A stretch of 64,000 bases of DNA from Campanula takesimana (GCA_026119855.1 JAOWBW010000027.1:2892623-2956622), one strand, 5' to 3'. Counted from the first letter of the stretch, positions 44,127 through 55,951 are shown. Numbers and translations: made by a program. Notes: a model not told the origin generated them from the sequence alone.

Positions 44127-45902
44127 TTCTTTTGTAATATTTATTATTCCATTTCACTTAATCCGTCAATGTTCCATTCATAAATGTTTTTTGCATTGTA
44201 TGATTTTGTGTGGTTTTTTAATATTTCTAAGTCGTCAGGGTCTTTATTATAAAAATTATGTCTCATTGTTTGAATTGGGAATTGTATTTAGTTTTCTTCT
44301 TCTTCTGATTCTGTAGTTAGAATTATATTCATTATTAGAAGAGGTATCTGACTCTGAGGTTTTGTCATTATAATCTGTTAGCATTCGGATATTTGTACTT
44401 GTACTTGTCTTCTTTTACTTTTAAATGTGTTTTAATTTTATTCATTAAGTCATTTAGAGGATCATGTAGTGTTGGTTTGACTTCAGGTATTATTAAAGTA
44501 TTCTTAGGAGGGGGAATTTGTTTAGTAAACATTGTATTTTTATTATTTTTTCTAGTTGATGGATTAATTTTTATATAATTCTGAATATTCTAAATCTTTG
44601 GGATTTATAATGTTCATCATTTTGGTTTGTATTGGTGTGGGTCCTATTTCTACATCTAGTTGTGCTATTTCTTCTCCTATTATTATGGTTAATTTTTAGT
44701 AGAATTATCAATTTTCTCTTCAACTCTATCTAATTGTTTGTCCTACGGTATATAAGTATAAATTTGTCCAATTATTTTGTAAATGAAAGATTTTGTTTTT
44801 TTATCGTCGGTGTCTAGTTGATTAGTTTTATCAATGGGGTATGCACCATATTGAATATTGTCTTTACTAAAGTAAGTGGGCTTCTAAAGGTGGGTTTCGT
44901 TCGTATATACTTCGTGAGTTGGTAGAAGATCTGGTCCTACTTTGTACCATCGCCTAGTTTTTTCTGTAATGTAGTTATTTTGTATAAGTAATCATGGTTT
45001 AAGAAATCAAAAAATGGTATGTGATATTCTTGCAATTCACAAAATTCGTAGTAGTACTTTTCTTTTATTAATTTTTGTTCATTGGTATCATACGTTTGAA
45101 AAAATAGTTTTCTATTTTCTTCATTGTGCTTACTTGTAAAATCTTTTCTTAAAATACTTTTATTTAGAATAAAATCATTTTTTATCATATTTAAAGTAAA
45201 GTCACTATTTCGTAAGATTGAACATGATTCCTTCGTATGGGTGGATTAATTCCTTCTCTGTTGCTCCAGTATTGTTTGTTTGTTGTGGAATTTCAATATT
45301 AGTTTCATCTTCAAAAACAGTTTCATTTTGTGAAGAACTATCCTCATATTTAGTGTTCTGTGGGAATTTCTATCTTCCTGATGTAGATCTTCTAGATGGT
45401 GCGTGGACATTTAATTTTTTGTGTCGACTTAGTGACTGAGTTCTTTTGAATTTTAGATCTACTGATCCATCTTCATATTGTGTAATTTGTTCTATATCAG
45501 TTGTTTGATTTTGTTCTTTTCTTGGACAGTTTTAGCAGGATATGACCATTGGGGGTATAAAGTTATTTCATTCCATTTAATTGTTTTTTGTATATTTATT
45601 AGCTTTTGTTTTATCAATTTCCCAAAAAATGGTTTCTCCTATTTTGTTCCTGTTAAAAGCATTAGGACATAGTCCTGTATTCATAACTTTAAAATATAAT
45701 CTGTAAAATATTCATATACGTGAGATCCCTTTTTCATATGATAATTATGCGTTAAAATATCTAAAGTTAGGATGTCCATTATGTGAGGATCTGTTAAAGA
45801 AATGTAAATTTGGATAACTATTAAAATGAATTGGTCCATTTGTTTAAAATGTTTCAATGGCTTCCTAATAAAGAATCTGTATAGTTTAGATGTGTCTAGC
45901 AT
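44127..45902 (-). pseudogene. movement-protein and linker remnants of the pararetrovirus
   Basis: Only short frames remain. 45902-45681 resembles the C-terminal half of a caulimovirid movement protein (LTDPHIMDIL… context). 45188-44937 resembles the helical segment that follows it. The rest of the interval has no open frame. It is recognised by position and general similarity only. Confidence 0.5.
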
Positions 45903-46257
45903 CTCTTAAAGCTATTTGTATACTTGTGTTTAATCCTTCCATTGTTAGGGGTAATAGCAATTTGTACTAATCCGATATGTAAGAATTTGTATCCTTGAGA
46001 TATATATTTTTTATAGATGATTTTGAAAATAGGCTCATAGTTTGATTATTGGAAAATAAAGGATAATAGTTTTCTTTGTTTTAATGGCTAATCTTGATTT
46101 TATGTAAAAATTCCTTTGTTTTATAAATTTCTGTATTTGAAATAAGTGGTGGTTTCCAATAGTCAAAGACTGAGTATTCCAAGAAAATTCTTTTGATAAA
46201 ATATTTTGATCATTTCATTGTTATCATGGTTATCATTCTCAATATGTATGTTATAAT

Positions 46258-46357
46258 NNNNNNNNNNNNNNNNNNNNNNNNNNNNNNNNNNNNNNNNNNN
46301 NNNNNNNNNNNNNNNNNNNNNNNNNNNNNNNNNNNNNNNNNNNNNNNNNNNNNNNNN
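46258..46357. other. assembly gap (100 N)
   Basis: Exactly 100 N, the convention for a gap of unknown size. The pararetrovirus ends on its left and an LTR is already under way on its right, so at least an LTR start and a viral end are missing. Confidence 0.99.
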
Positions 46358-47583
46358 TTAATTCCTGTTACTTCCGTTAAGTTCCTAACTGATTCCGTTA
46401 GTTTAGACTAAACTGCATAACAGAGTTAACTTTTAGAGTCATTCTGTTATTTTCTCCCGCGGGCGCTTCCGGAAGTGTTATCGGGATGCGCACGTCTCTC
46501 GCCCCTAAAGCGGGACCCTCGCGCCTCCCATTATGGCAGTAACGGATTGCACCTTATTTCCCTCCCTTTTCTTATTTACAAACATCTTCTTGATCACAAA
46601 AACATCTCTTTTTACATCCAAGTTCATCCCCCTTTTTATTCATTAACTCCAAATCCCATATTCTAGCCTTTTCCCAAAACTAATATTTCTTTTCATTTAT
46701 TATTTTGTTCTTTTATTTCTTTTATTTTTCTTTTATTCATTTATCATATTGTGATTGGTCAACTCCATCTCATATGCATTGACCATTTCCTCCAAGTTTT
46801 CCCTCCTCCTTTTACCTATAAAAACTACCATCTTCTACCTTAGAAAAGGACCTTGGACCTCAACATTTTCTCTCTAGCAAAAAGACCTCATTTTTAGACT
46901 TGAAATTTCTCTATACACACACTATACACAATTCTCTACACAAATTCTCCCAACAAGAGTTCTTCGTAACAAACTCTACACAAATTGTTCTAGTACAATT
47001 TCCCTACAACAACACCATTTTCAAGTCCAAGTTTGAAGTCCTCTTTCTTACGGTACTTTATTCTTCTTCCCTCATTTTACATGTCTTAGTAATGTATGCA
47101 ATCCCCATCAATTGGGACATGACCAAATGACCACTTTACTACATTAAACTTGTTAAGGTTTCTCCCTACATTTTTATCTCTACTTTAATTTCCTATCCAT
47201 TCTTAATGTAATCGTTTAGTATAATTGTTACATGTAATCTTTAGCATAAATTAATAAATAAAACAATCTCTTTTATTTCTCTTTTATTTTCCCCTTTCTT
47301 TTCACTTTAATTGTTAGCACTTTTTATTGAAGGACATTTAACATTAGAACACCAAAGAGTAGCAAGACCCGCGTAAGCGGGCGGAGTGGGTGTTTAAAGT
47401 ACTTCCCCTCCGTCACCTAACCCCCGATCCTTATCTCAGAATCTTTGTTTCGTAATTATAAAAAAAGCTCTTTTAGTTTTTCTTATGTTCCTCTAAAACA
47501 TAGGTGAGACTCTTAAAATCAATTAAGACATCCTAGGTAATTCACGCGCTCTATCCAAGCCGTGGTCCCCCGGGGTATCTACA
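46358..47583 (+). repeat. gypsy LTR of the D/E family, plus orientation, 5' end in gap
   Basis: It is the reverse complement of the gypsy-D/E LTR type, ending CCCCGGGGTATCTACA at 47583. TATAAAAACTACC near 46816 agrees with plus orientation. No tRNA-Arg primer site follows, so this is a solo LTR or a 3' LTR. It is more diverged than the gypsy-E LTRs. Confidence 0.8.
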
Positions 47584-48268
47584 CTTGGTGATAAAGTTTT
47601 CAATCTTTAATCCACCAAATGGTCAATTTTGGCCCAAAGGGCATGTTCATAAACTTTTCTCAATTTTCTCCAAGGATTGCTTATGATCACACCCAATACT
47701 TGTTTTGGGGACTAAGTGATGATCATTTAGCATAGGAATGTTGTATTTAACTTATAAAGTGTTTTAAACAAACTAGAATCAAAACAGTTCTGTCCAGTTT
47801 CAACAGAATGTTCTGTTTCTGCTCTGAAACTGGACTGTTCTTGACTGAATTGTAAAATTCCAGGAGACTACCTGTCCATCCGTACGGCTGTGTTGGAAAC
47901 AGGGGGCAAAATGTCTGTTTTGCCCTCTGATCCCTATTTTCTTAATAAACTGACCTTTCAATTAAGTTTTTCCAACAAACCAATAACATAAGCTTTTCCG
48001 TTAAATACACACAACACATGCACATTTTCAAACTAACAAGGGAGACTCGGTTTTTTCGAGGCACTTTGGGTGAACCGCAATTATGTTCTTCCCAAAGTGT
48101 AACGTGACCTCCGAACTCACCTTCTCTAAACATTTTCATTTGTTTGGTTTAAAATTAACAAATGTGGCGACTCAGTTTCTTTTTTCGTTAGGAAAGTTAC
48201 CCATGTTTGGCATTTCTTCCTCGTGCGAACTTTGCTTGTTTCGCCTCGAGGGACGGGATCCTTACATA
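47584..48268 (+). repeat. gypsy-C family LTR fragment, plus orientation
   Basis: The reverse complement matches the first ~700 bp of the 38390-39993 LTR in patches, including TGTAAGGATCCC at the end, AATGCCAAACA and GAGTCGCCAC. It contains one CCGTACGGCTG (about 47880). The D/E-family LTR on its left probably inserted into it. Confidence 0.75.
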
Positions 48269-48978
48269 TTGGCATTGTACTCATTGAAAAGAAATGGATT
48301 GAATTGATTAAATGCCTCATACTCATCATTAGCGTGACCTTTTCCATCTCTTTGACCAAAATTTCACTCCATAGTTACCAAAGGATGAGAGAAAAAGGAC
48401 TAAAATGAAAAAAATAATAGGGCTGACAGTTAAAAAAAAAAAATCATCAGAAATTTAACGAAAAAAGTAACGAAGTTCACAAGAGGGTTTGTAGAGAGAG
48501 ATTAAGAGTAGAGAGAGATTAATAGAGTAGAGAGAGAGAGAGTTTGTAAGCTTTTGTGAAAAAATAGTGAGGAGGGGGGAGTTTTATAGTTAATTGGGGC
48601 TGGAAGGGTTTTTTTTTTGTGCAGATTAGTCCTAGCCGTTAGAAACATAACGGCTAGTTTCAATTTCAAACGGCTAGGGCGGCGCACACCACACAGGCGC
48701 ATGACGCGTGGAGGCGTCGTCATCCAACGGTCACAAGAATTTTCAAATCTAACGGCCTAGATTCAATTCTTCCAACGGTTATGAAACGAACGACCCAGAT
48801 TAATGAACCGTCGGTTCAAACCGCCGATTTTCGCTAATGAACCTTACAAAACCGTGAACCGCCGGTTCACAGTTCAGATTATTACCTGTGGTTCCGGTTC
48901 GCCGGTTTTGCCGGTTCCGGCCGGTTCAAAAAACCGCCGGTTCGTCGGTTCAACTACACCGGTCGGGCATGTCTAGTA
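48269..48978. mobile_element. possible hAT-type transposon end
   Basis: Bases 48830-48965 carry many CCGGTTC/GAACCGG words on both strands, and the segment ends GGTCGGGCATGTCTA. This is a layout seen at the ends of Ac-like hAT elements. An AGAGAGAG tract (48495-48545) and repeated AACGGCTAG words precede it. No transposase frame and no TSD were found. Confidence 0.35.
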
Positions 48979-49165
48979 ATAGTTAACTATTATAGTTAAC
49001 TATTACTAATAATAGTAAGAGTTACTATAATAGTTAACTATTAAAGTTATAGTTAACTATTACTAATAATAGTAATAGTTACTATAATAGTTAACTATTA
49101 AAGTTAACTCTTACTATTATTAGTAATAGTTAACTATAATAGTGCAATAGTTAACTATAGAAGTT
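48975..49165. repeat. GTTAAC-rich tandem and palindromic array
   Basis: Repeated AATAGTTAACTATTA palindromes spaced by ACTATTACTAATAATAGTAA occur in about three units of ~60 bp, with partial inverted copies at the end. It can fold into several hairpins. Confidence 0.85.
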
Positions 49166-50061
49166 ACCATATGTAGTAATTAATATTATTAGCTAATACT
49201 AATATTAAGCAAATAATAATTAATTATTAATAGTAAACTATTGTTATATTTTATATATTTTTTAGTTAGAGTTAATTATTAAACAATTTAAAATTACTAT
49301 TAATTAACAGTATTAGCTAATCATAATTTTTATCAAATATATAGTATATTCCAGAGAGTCTTTCTCAAACTGATAAATTATGGGAAAAGATGAATAGTGT
49401 TTTGGACTATATTTTCTTTCTAATGCTTCTATAATTACAAAAAGACCAAACTTATTAACTTATATATTGGCCACTTGCACTATGAATTATGTTTTGGACA
49501 TCTATACTCTCAACCCACCTGCAATGTTTACCCATTTTCTAGTATTTTTTAATAATTGTGTGCAAGCAAAGTAAGACTCTTACTCTAAGACAAGGGTGTA
49601 TTAATTAATCACTATAGTTACTAGATATATAGATTATTACTATTAATATTATTAGTTAATTAATTTATTATTCTACTAACACATTATATGTACACTATAG
49701 ACTTTTATACTATTTACTAATTATAATGTGTGTATATAATAAAAAATAATTTATTGGACAATAGCTAATATTACTAAGTCAATCATGTATTGAATTAAAA
49801 GTTAATTCATAATAATAATAAATCATCTTTATTTTCAAGTTTTAATTATCATAATAAATACAAATTATATGCAACAAAAGCTAAATTTTTTTTTAACATA
49901 ATTGTTCCTAAATTAGTAAGGAAATGTTTTAATTCATATACGATATACTTATATACCCAGAAAATATTATGTTTCGTTATTAAATAAAAATATAAAAAAA
50001 AACAAAATAGTAAAAGACTAACAAATTAGTTTCCCGTGCAAAAGCACGGGTTACCTACTAG
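49166..50061 (+). mobile_element. AT-rich stretch ending in a Helitron-like 3' terminus
   Basis: There is no gene. The end has the Helitron signature: a perfect hairpin CCCGTGC-AAAA-GCACGGG (50033-50050), then 7 nt, then CTAG (50058-50061) followed by T. The 5' terminus (TC after A) was not identified, so the left limit is arbitrary. Confidence 0.5.
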
Positions 50062-50133
50062 TTAAAAGAATTTGGTAACTGTTGCAATGATTGGAATTGA
50101 ACGATCGATTTTTCATGCTTGATGCATGACTTA

Positions 50134-51009
50134 GGCCTTGTTTGTTTTTTTTCATTCAGATCTGAATGGGGTATGAATGCCTAGCGAATCAGACTTTAGC
50201 CAAATTCAGAGTGTTTGGTTTTTTTCAGCTTTCAGACCAAGTTGCCTCTTATTAGCCACTTAATGGTTCAGATTCAAAATTATGGCTTAATTGGTTCAGA
50301 CTTGTGTATCTAGAGTCACTATTACATAATTGTCCTCACAAAATTTCGATAAACCCAATACTACCCATGGCATTTGTATTCGCTTTTCACTTCTTTTCTC
50401 CACCTCTTTGTGAAAAGATACCAACTGTTATCTGAACCGAGAGCCACATGGTAAGATGGTTTTTCAGTATCATGTCCTTCAGGGTCATCTAGCAGATCTT
50501 CAGCTGCTACTTTCATAGCAAAAGAGTCATTCTCATCAACCTGTATATGGGAAAATAATAAGTCCAAGTATTTACAGTAGCACCAATCATTCTCAATTTT
50601 TCTGTAATTTTATCAAAAAAACAATATGCATACATCAAGGATGTTGATATTTGATATCTTTTACAACTTCTTCATAATTATATAAAAATAATTTGATCTT
50701 TCTTGGATGGCGTTAGCTTATAGTCCCTATAGTCCCTGGTAAGGACCAGTAGGCAAGTTTTAGAAGGGACTTATAAAGATCTAGAGCACCTTTGTAATAC
50801 TTTTTCCATTAAAAATAAATAAATTAATTCAATACTTTTTAAGGTTACGATGGGAATGTAAAAATATTTGCACATATTCAGTCAGTTCATTCAGTGATGC
50901 TACCAAACAATTTTGAAAAATTAAAATTCAATCTTCAGACGCTGCCTCTTATTAGTTCAGACGTGAAATCAGATTTCAGTACTTAACACTTAAAAAAACA
51001 AACGCCACC
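50134..51009. mobile_element. PIF/Harbinger-like non-autonomous element
   Basis: Terminal inverted repeats GGCCTTGTTTGTTTTTTT and GGTGGCGTTTGTTTTTTT (right end, reverse complement) are flanked by TTA (50131-50133 and 51010-51012), the usual 3-bp TSD of this superfamily. It is 876 bp long. It contains a 68-codon minus ORF (50361-50567) with an intron-like acceptor TATACAG before GTTGATGAG, possibly a captured exon. No transposase. Confidence 0.6.
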
Positions 51010-51535
51010 TTAGGGGGTCGTTTGGTAGCCCTTCTTAAGTTGGATATGATTATTAGTCCAATAAGTTTGTTGTTTGGTAGATTAAATGCTCCCAGCGTAC
51101 TAATCCTAACAACCAGGATAATACCCCTTATCCCCCCTTATCCACTCTTATCCCCTTCATATTTATCCCAAAAAAGGGTTGTGTTATTAATCGCTAGGCT
51201 AATAATCGGCTTAGTATTATTGTGTTACCAATTGCGTGAGTTCGTGGATTTTGCATAAATTTTACATGATTTATCATCTTTAAAATAAGTGTACATAGTT
51301 GAAAAAAAGAATATAACATCAATTGTAAAGGTCAAAATATTCAAAGTTGTAAAATGAGATGTTGGAGGAAACTACACGACAATTTAAATCAGTTGGAAGG
51401 GGTTGTTTCATAAGAAATGAAAAAGAATGGATTTCGAACCGCTGCACCGAGCAGTTAGCTCCACCCAATGGTTCCGATTGGAGCCACCTTTATTTTTATT
51501 TATCCCAATTTAAATCCCCTTCATATTTATCCCAA
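51010..51535. other. intergenic, no gene seen
   Basis: It begins GGGGGTCGTTTGGTAG, a phrase common at plant MITE ends, but a matching right end was not found. No ORF is credible. Confidence 0.4.
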
Positions 51536-51795
51536 TCGTTTTTATTTATTTATTTTTCTGGATGTAATCTTTGGTGAGCTTCAAAGTCTTGTCTCAAGGA
51601 TCAAGAATAGTCAAAGTCAAGGTTCAGTCCTCCAACTTTCAGGAATTGCAAAACAGTCTCTCAACTTCCAGTTCTTTGCGGTTTGGTCCTATACTCATCC
51701 GCTCCAGTTGACTTTGACTTGACTTCTTGATCATTGAGACAAGATTTTGAAGCTCACCAAAGATTACATCCAGAAAAATAAATAAACAAAAACGA
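51536..51795. repeat. long inverted repeat (foldback), arms about 85 bp
   Basis: The left arm 51536-51620 and right arm 51709-51795 are near-perfect reverse complements, from TCGTTTTTATTTATTTATTTTT through CTTTGGTGAGCTTCAAAGTC to the GTCAAAGTCAA core. The loop is ~88 bp. No TSD was found. It is probably a foldback MITE or a hairpin locus. Confidence 0.8.
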
Positions 51796-52198
51796 CTATT
51801 CTACCCCCAGATTACAATAAAGCTCAAACGATAAAATAATGCCCCAAGTACATCAAAACTAGTCTAAGTACATCAAAATGAAGGAAAATAAATAGGAAAA
51901 TAAGGGAAATAATATATACAAAATCCGCCACATCAAATTCCCCCACGTTTAGACCGTTACTCGTCCCTGAGTAACATCCTGGGCGCCGTTGCCGGGGATT
52001 GACTTGTATTATGGATTTATAAGAAGCATTTTATCAAAAGCCCTTTAGTCAAACATTTATTCTTTATAAAGACTCTACAATTTAAATTTTATTTCTTTAA
52101 GGTTTATCCATGGTCTGAGATACGTCACCCACAAATACTCTCAAAAGTCTTTTGTGCAATAAAATTTCAACTTATGAACTTTTTAGAAATTAAAGAAA
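51796..52198. other. retroelement remnant with tRNA-Asp-type primer site
   Basis: TGGGCGCCGTTGCCGGGGA (51980-51998) is close to the tRNA-Asp primer site of Athila-type gypsy elements. No recognisable LTR or ORF remains. The phrase GATTGACTTGTATTATGGATTTATA that follows recurs at about 53840. Confidence 0.4.
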
Positions 52199-53711
52199 GG
52201 GCGAATTACATTTTAGGCCCCAAAGTTTGGGGGGTGTTCCTATCTCTAACTATCTCGTTAGCATTTTGGGCCCCAAAGTTGTCATTTTTTGTCGAGTTAG
52301 GGTTTTTAACCAATTTTCTTACAAAAACCCGTTAAATGGGCACGTGCCACGCACATGCCACCTAACAGAGGATAATTTGACATTTGCTCCTAACTGTTAA
52401 GGGGTCAATTGTAAGAGCCATAAAATTGGGGACCAAAATTAAAAAACAATCTTTCTAAGAAAGAAACCCTATCACTGGCGTAATCTCTCTCCCCTCTTCA
52501 TTCTTTCAAACGCCTCCAGCCTCCCCATCAACGACGATGCCCACGGCGTCCCCCTCTTCCTCTCCTACCACCACCGCCGTCATCCTCATACCTTCCCTCC
52601 CACTCTGCTGTCTCTCTCTCTCTCTCTCTTCCCTTCTCGACTCCTTCCTTCATCTTCCCCAATTAGAGGGTAGGAAGCATTCCCAGATGGAGTTTGAATC
52701 GACGAGGGCCTTGAATTCCCAAGACAGTAATTCACGCCTCCTCCCCCCTCCTCTTTCTGATGTGGCTGGAATCTAGGGTTCGTTTGTAAATTTGGATTTA
52801 TTCTTTGCCATTTTTGGTCCATCACCGAAGCCGATCTTCACGCACCAACAGCAACGAAATCCCCTTTTCTGGTAGATTTGTTAACGACGGCGGTGGCCGA
52901 TGTTCATGGTTGGTTCTGGGAGTTGAATTCTTAAAATTTTGATTTTTTTTTGTTTGGTTTTGATTCTAATTTTGAGTTTACCCATATCTAGATGCTAGGG
53001 GATTCATATTAGATTTGATTTTTTGGATCTAAATATCTCATATCTAGTAGTTTCGTTAACGAATGGTATCGATGTTGACGACAGTGGTGGCCAATATTCA
53101 TGGAGTATTCTGAGAAATTGAGTTCTCGAACATTCATGATGGTGGGGGACGGTGGCGGTCGGAGTAGGTGGTGGCCGGAGGAAGAAGGGGTTGAACGGGT
53201 TTTGATTTGGGAATGGGGATGGGGTTGGGTGCAAATTTTAGAAAGATTGTTTTTTAATTTTGGTCCCCCATTTTATGAAAATATATTCTTTTTGCTAAAT
53301 ATATAAATGAGAATAATATTCTTTTTGAATTCATCAAAGTAATATTTATTCATAGTTTTTTTTAATTTGAGCAAAAAATATTTTAATATTTAAGGCTATT
53401 AAATTTTCTTTATATAAATGTTATTATTTTTAAAATGTAAATTATTTGAAAAATAATTTTTAATATTTAAGCCCATTAAATTTAAGAATGTGCAGTAAAC
53501 CCCCTATAAGTTAAATCAATTTCAAACTATCCTCCGTTAGGTGGCATGTGCGTGGCACGTGCCTATTTAACTGGTTTTTGTAACAAAATTGGTTAAAAGA
53601 CCTAAAATGCTAACAGAATGACAACTTTGGGGCCCAAAATGCTAACGGAGATACTTTAAAGCCCATCATAGGAACACCCCCAAACTTTGGGGCCTAAAAT
53701 GTAATTCGCCC
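52199..53711. mobile_element. Mutator-like element (possible Pack-MULE)
   Basis: It is 1513 bp long with ~190-bp terminal inverted repeats (52199-52385 and 53520-53711) that start GGGCGAATTACATTTTAGGC. A perfect 9-bp TSD TTAAAGAAA flanks it (52190-52198 and 53712-53720). Long TIRs plus a 9-bp TSD are diagnostic of Mutator-type elements. No transposase is present. The interior (about 52440-53235) is GC-rich and gene-like, with a short ORF 52537-52776 (Ser/Pro/Leu-rich), a CT microsatellite and another ORF at 53100-53306. It may be a captured gene fragment that I do not recognise. Confidence 0.9.
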
Positions 53712-53720
53712 TTAAAGAAA

Positions 53721-55027
53721 TCCAAGGTTCTTATTATTATTTATGTTTTGTTTCAATGACTTTTGAAAAATTAATACCTTTTATAATAGGGTTATGTTTG
53801 ATTTGATTTTTTTTTTTCATTTTTTTTTTATATAAGGAGATTGACTTGTATTATGGATTTATAGCTTTTACATATACAGGGTAGAGATCAAGATTTCCTA
53901 AGTTTTAATATTCCCTCCTTCCCAATGATAAACGTCACTCTTTTTTTTTTTTTTTTTTTTTTTAATCTTTCAATAGATGTCAATATTTTTAAATGAAGAA
54001 ACAATTTTAGTAGATTTTACAATAGTACAAGTTAATACAAACAAGTAAAATATATTCTATACAAAGTTATAAATATTGACAAATTGTATAGGACCTTTAT
54101 TTTGAGGAGTTGGTCTTGTGAAAAATGTGTTTTACTTTAAAGATAGGAAAAACATGTTTTTCAAAGACGCTGGCGCTTAAAAAACAAGCGGTGACATTTT
54201 CGTAAATACTGGCAACATCGTAAATATCCAGTGTTAATATTACAAAACGCCAGTAATTCAAACTAGCGTTTATAAACATGAAACTGACACTTTTCTTAAG
54301 TGTCGGTGGTATTTTTAAAATTGCAGTCATTACACTGGCACTTATCAACATTGCCACTGGCACTTATCAAAAGTGCCAGTGGTTGTGTTAATAAGTGCCA
54401 ATGTATAATGGATGTCAATTTCTAACGCTAACACTGGCACTTACGAACAACTTCTTGTTTATTACAAAATGCCACTGAGCCATATTTAAAAAGGCATTTT
54501 GCGCTAACTTAGTGTAAAAAGCATTTTCCCCAGATTTTTACTATTTTGAGATAATGTGAATATAAATTAATTAAATAGATGGATTATTGGATTTAATTTT
54601 TTAATGGTATTGTCGATGTATGCTCAAATTAAATTGATGGATGTGTGTGAATTTTTCTCAAATAAATAATCGTCGAACTTGACTTGTCAACGTTTTTAAT
54701 ATATGTGTTTTACTTAGTTGTACACTGTATGTACATTGGTAAACTTGCCCTACGAGTCATTGATAACATAGAAATTTGACATTTTTGTTCTAGGACGAAC
54801 CAAAAATGAATGAGTGGCATTTATTATGAGACAGAAGAGGAGTCTAGGTTGGAAATATTTGTCCCTAAATATTTTTTTACCATTTTTTTTTTATTAATTT
54901 CTTTATACTTGCAACATTAAACATGATTGAAAAGTGGATAATAAAAATATTAATGAATCTTTGTATTTAATTTATTAAGAATTGAGATTTTCAGAATATG
55001 TCTTAAAATAAAATGACAAAAACTTGT
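53721..55027. other. intergenic, with CACTA-like subterminal repeats at 54160-54480
   Basis: No gene. Bases 54160-54480 carry repeated CACTGGCACTTA and AAGTGCCAGTG words in both orientations, including the hairpin CACTGGCACTTATCAAAAGTGCCAGTG at about 54354-54380. This is reminiscent of CACTA transposon subterminal regions. CACTA termini were not found. A poly-T run lies at 53941-53963. Confidence 0.35.
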
Positions 55028-55154
55028 GTGAGAACACCATGACCCGTCGCATAGTAGAGACGGGTCATGGATCCGGGTTATTGGTGTGTTTTTTGACCCA
55101 TGACCAACGGGCATTTTTTTTTTTGGGTGTTTTTTTGTTTTGTCAAAAGTAATA

Positions 55155-55333
55155 CTCCTTCTGTCCCAAAATGAACTTCACATTTGACTATTCAAACTTT
55201 TTAAGGATATGAACACTTGATTCACTAGTCATGTTTTCTTTGGGCACTTCTAAGCCTAGGTTGTAGAAATGTGAAGAACTTTTTGGGACAATGAAAAATG
55301 CCAAATGAGAAGATCATTTTGGGACGGTGGGAG
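55155..55333. mobile_element. Stowaway-type MITE
   Basis: 179 bp, ends CTCCTTCTGTCCCAAAATGA…TCATTTTGGGACGGTGGGAG, flanked by TA (55153-55154 and 55334-55335). Confidence 0.8.
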
Positions 55334-55695
55334 TAGTTACTATAACTAAATGTAACAAACGTGTTACTTATATAGTTATATGTAACAGTTTGTATACATA
55401 AAATTAATAAATATATACAAAAAAGTAACAATTTTTTTTATATATTTTCTTCATTTGTCAAAAGTAATACTTATTATAACTAAAATATAACGAAAGTGTT
55501 ACTTCTATGTAACAGTGTTTATACATAATTGTAACACATATGTATAGAAAAGTAATAATTCAACCCTTTACACTTTAAAACTAAAAACACGTGTGTTAGT
55601 AACATTGTAAAAATAAGAAAGTAATAATTTTTATAAATGGATGTTACATTTTACTTATATAATAACATTGTAAAATAGTTACATTTACTTGTATA

Positions 55696-55951
55696 GGTAG
55701 GTGCTCAAATGAGAACCTAAATATCGTGAGAATCGTGAGAACTTAATGTATTCAATGATGTATCCAAGTGAGCATTGGATACATTAGTTTTTACCTAATG
55801 TATCTAAGTAATATATCCAATGATGTATCCAAGTCAAGTAATGTATCCAATGATGTATCCAAGTGAACCATTGGATACATAAGTTTTTTACCTAATGTAT
55901 CTAAGTTCTCACGGTTCTCACGATATTTAGGTTCTCACAGGAGCACGACCC
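55696..55951. mobile_element. Mutator-type MITE, 256 bp
   Basis: Inverted ends of about 45 bp (GTGCTC…GAGAACCTAAATATCGTGAGAA…CGTGAGAACTTA) are flanked by a 10-bp direct repeat TACTTGTATA (55686-55695 and 55952-55961). The exact element edge can move by one base. The inside has four copies of AATG(A)TGTATCCAAGT-like sequence. Confidence 0.75.

Larger units (their letters stand above)
41053..46257 (-). mobile_element. endogenous caulimovirid sequence, decayed (florendovirus/petuvirus-like)
   Basis: About 5.2 kb of AT-rich, minus-strand viral DNA. In reading order are movement-protein-like remnants (about 45900-45680), a linker domain (45188-44937), coat protein (44126-43456), a CCHC knuckle (about 43270-43229), aspartic protease (42533-42168) and reverse transcriptase (42117-41050). 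RNase H is missing, cut at about 41053. The right end runs into the assembly gap. Many stops and frameshifts separate the parts. The domain order and the single CCHC behind the coat domain fit Caulimoviridae. The genus is a guess from general resemblance of the RT and coat parts. It cannot encode a complete virus. Confidence 0.8.

Noticed and set aside
51010..51260. A second MITE starting GGGGGTCGTTTGGTAG
   Set aside because: No matching right terminal repeat or TSD could be found.
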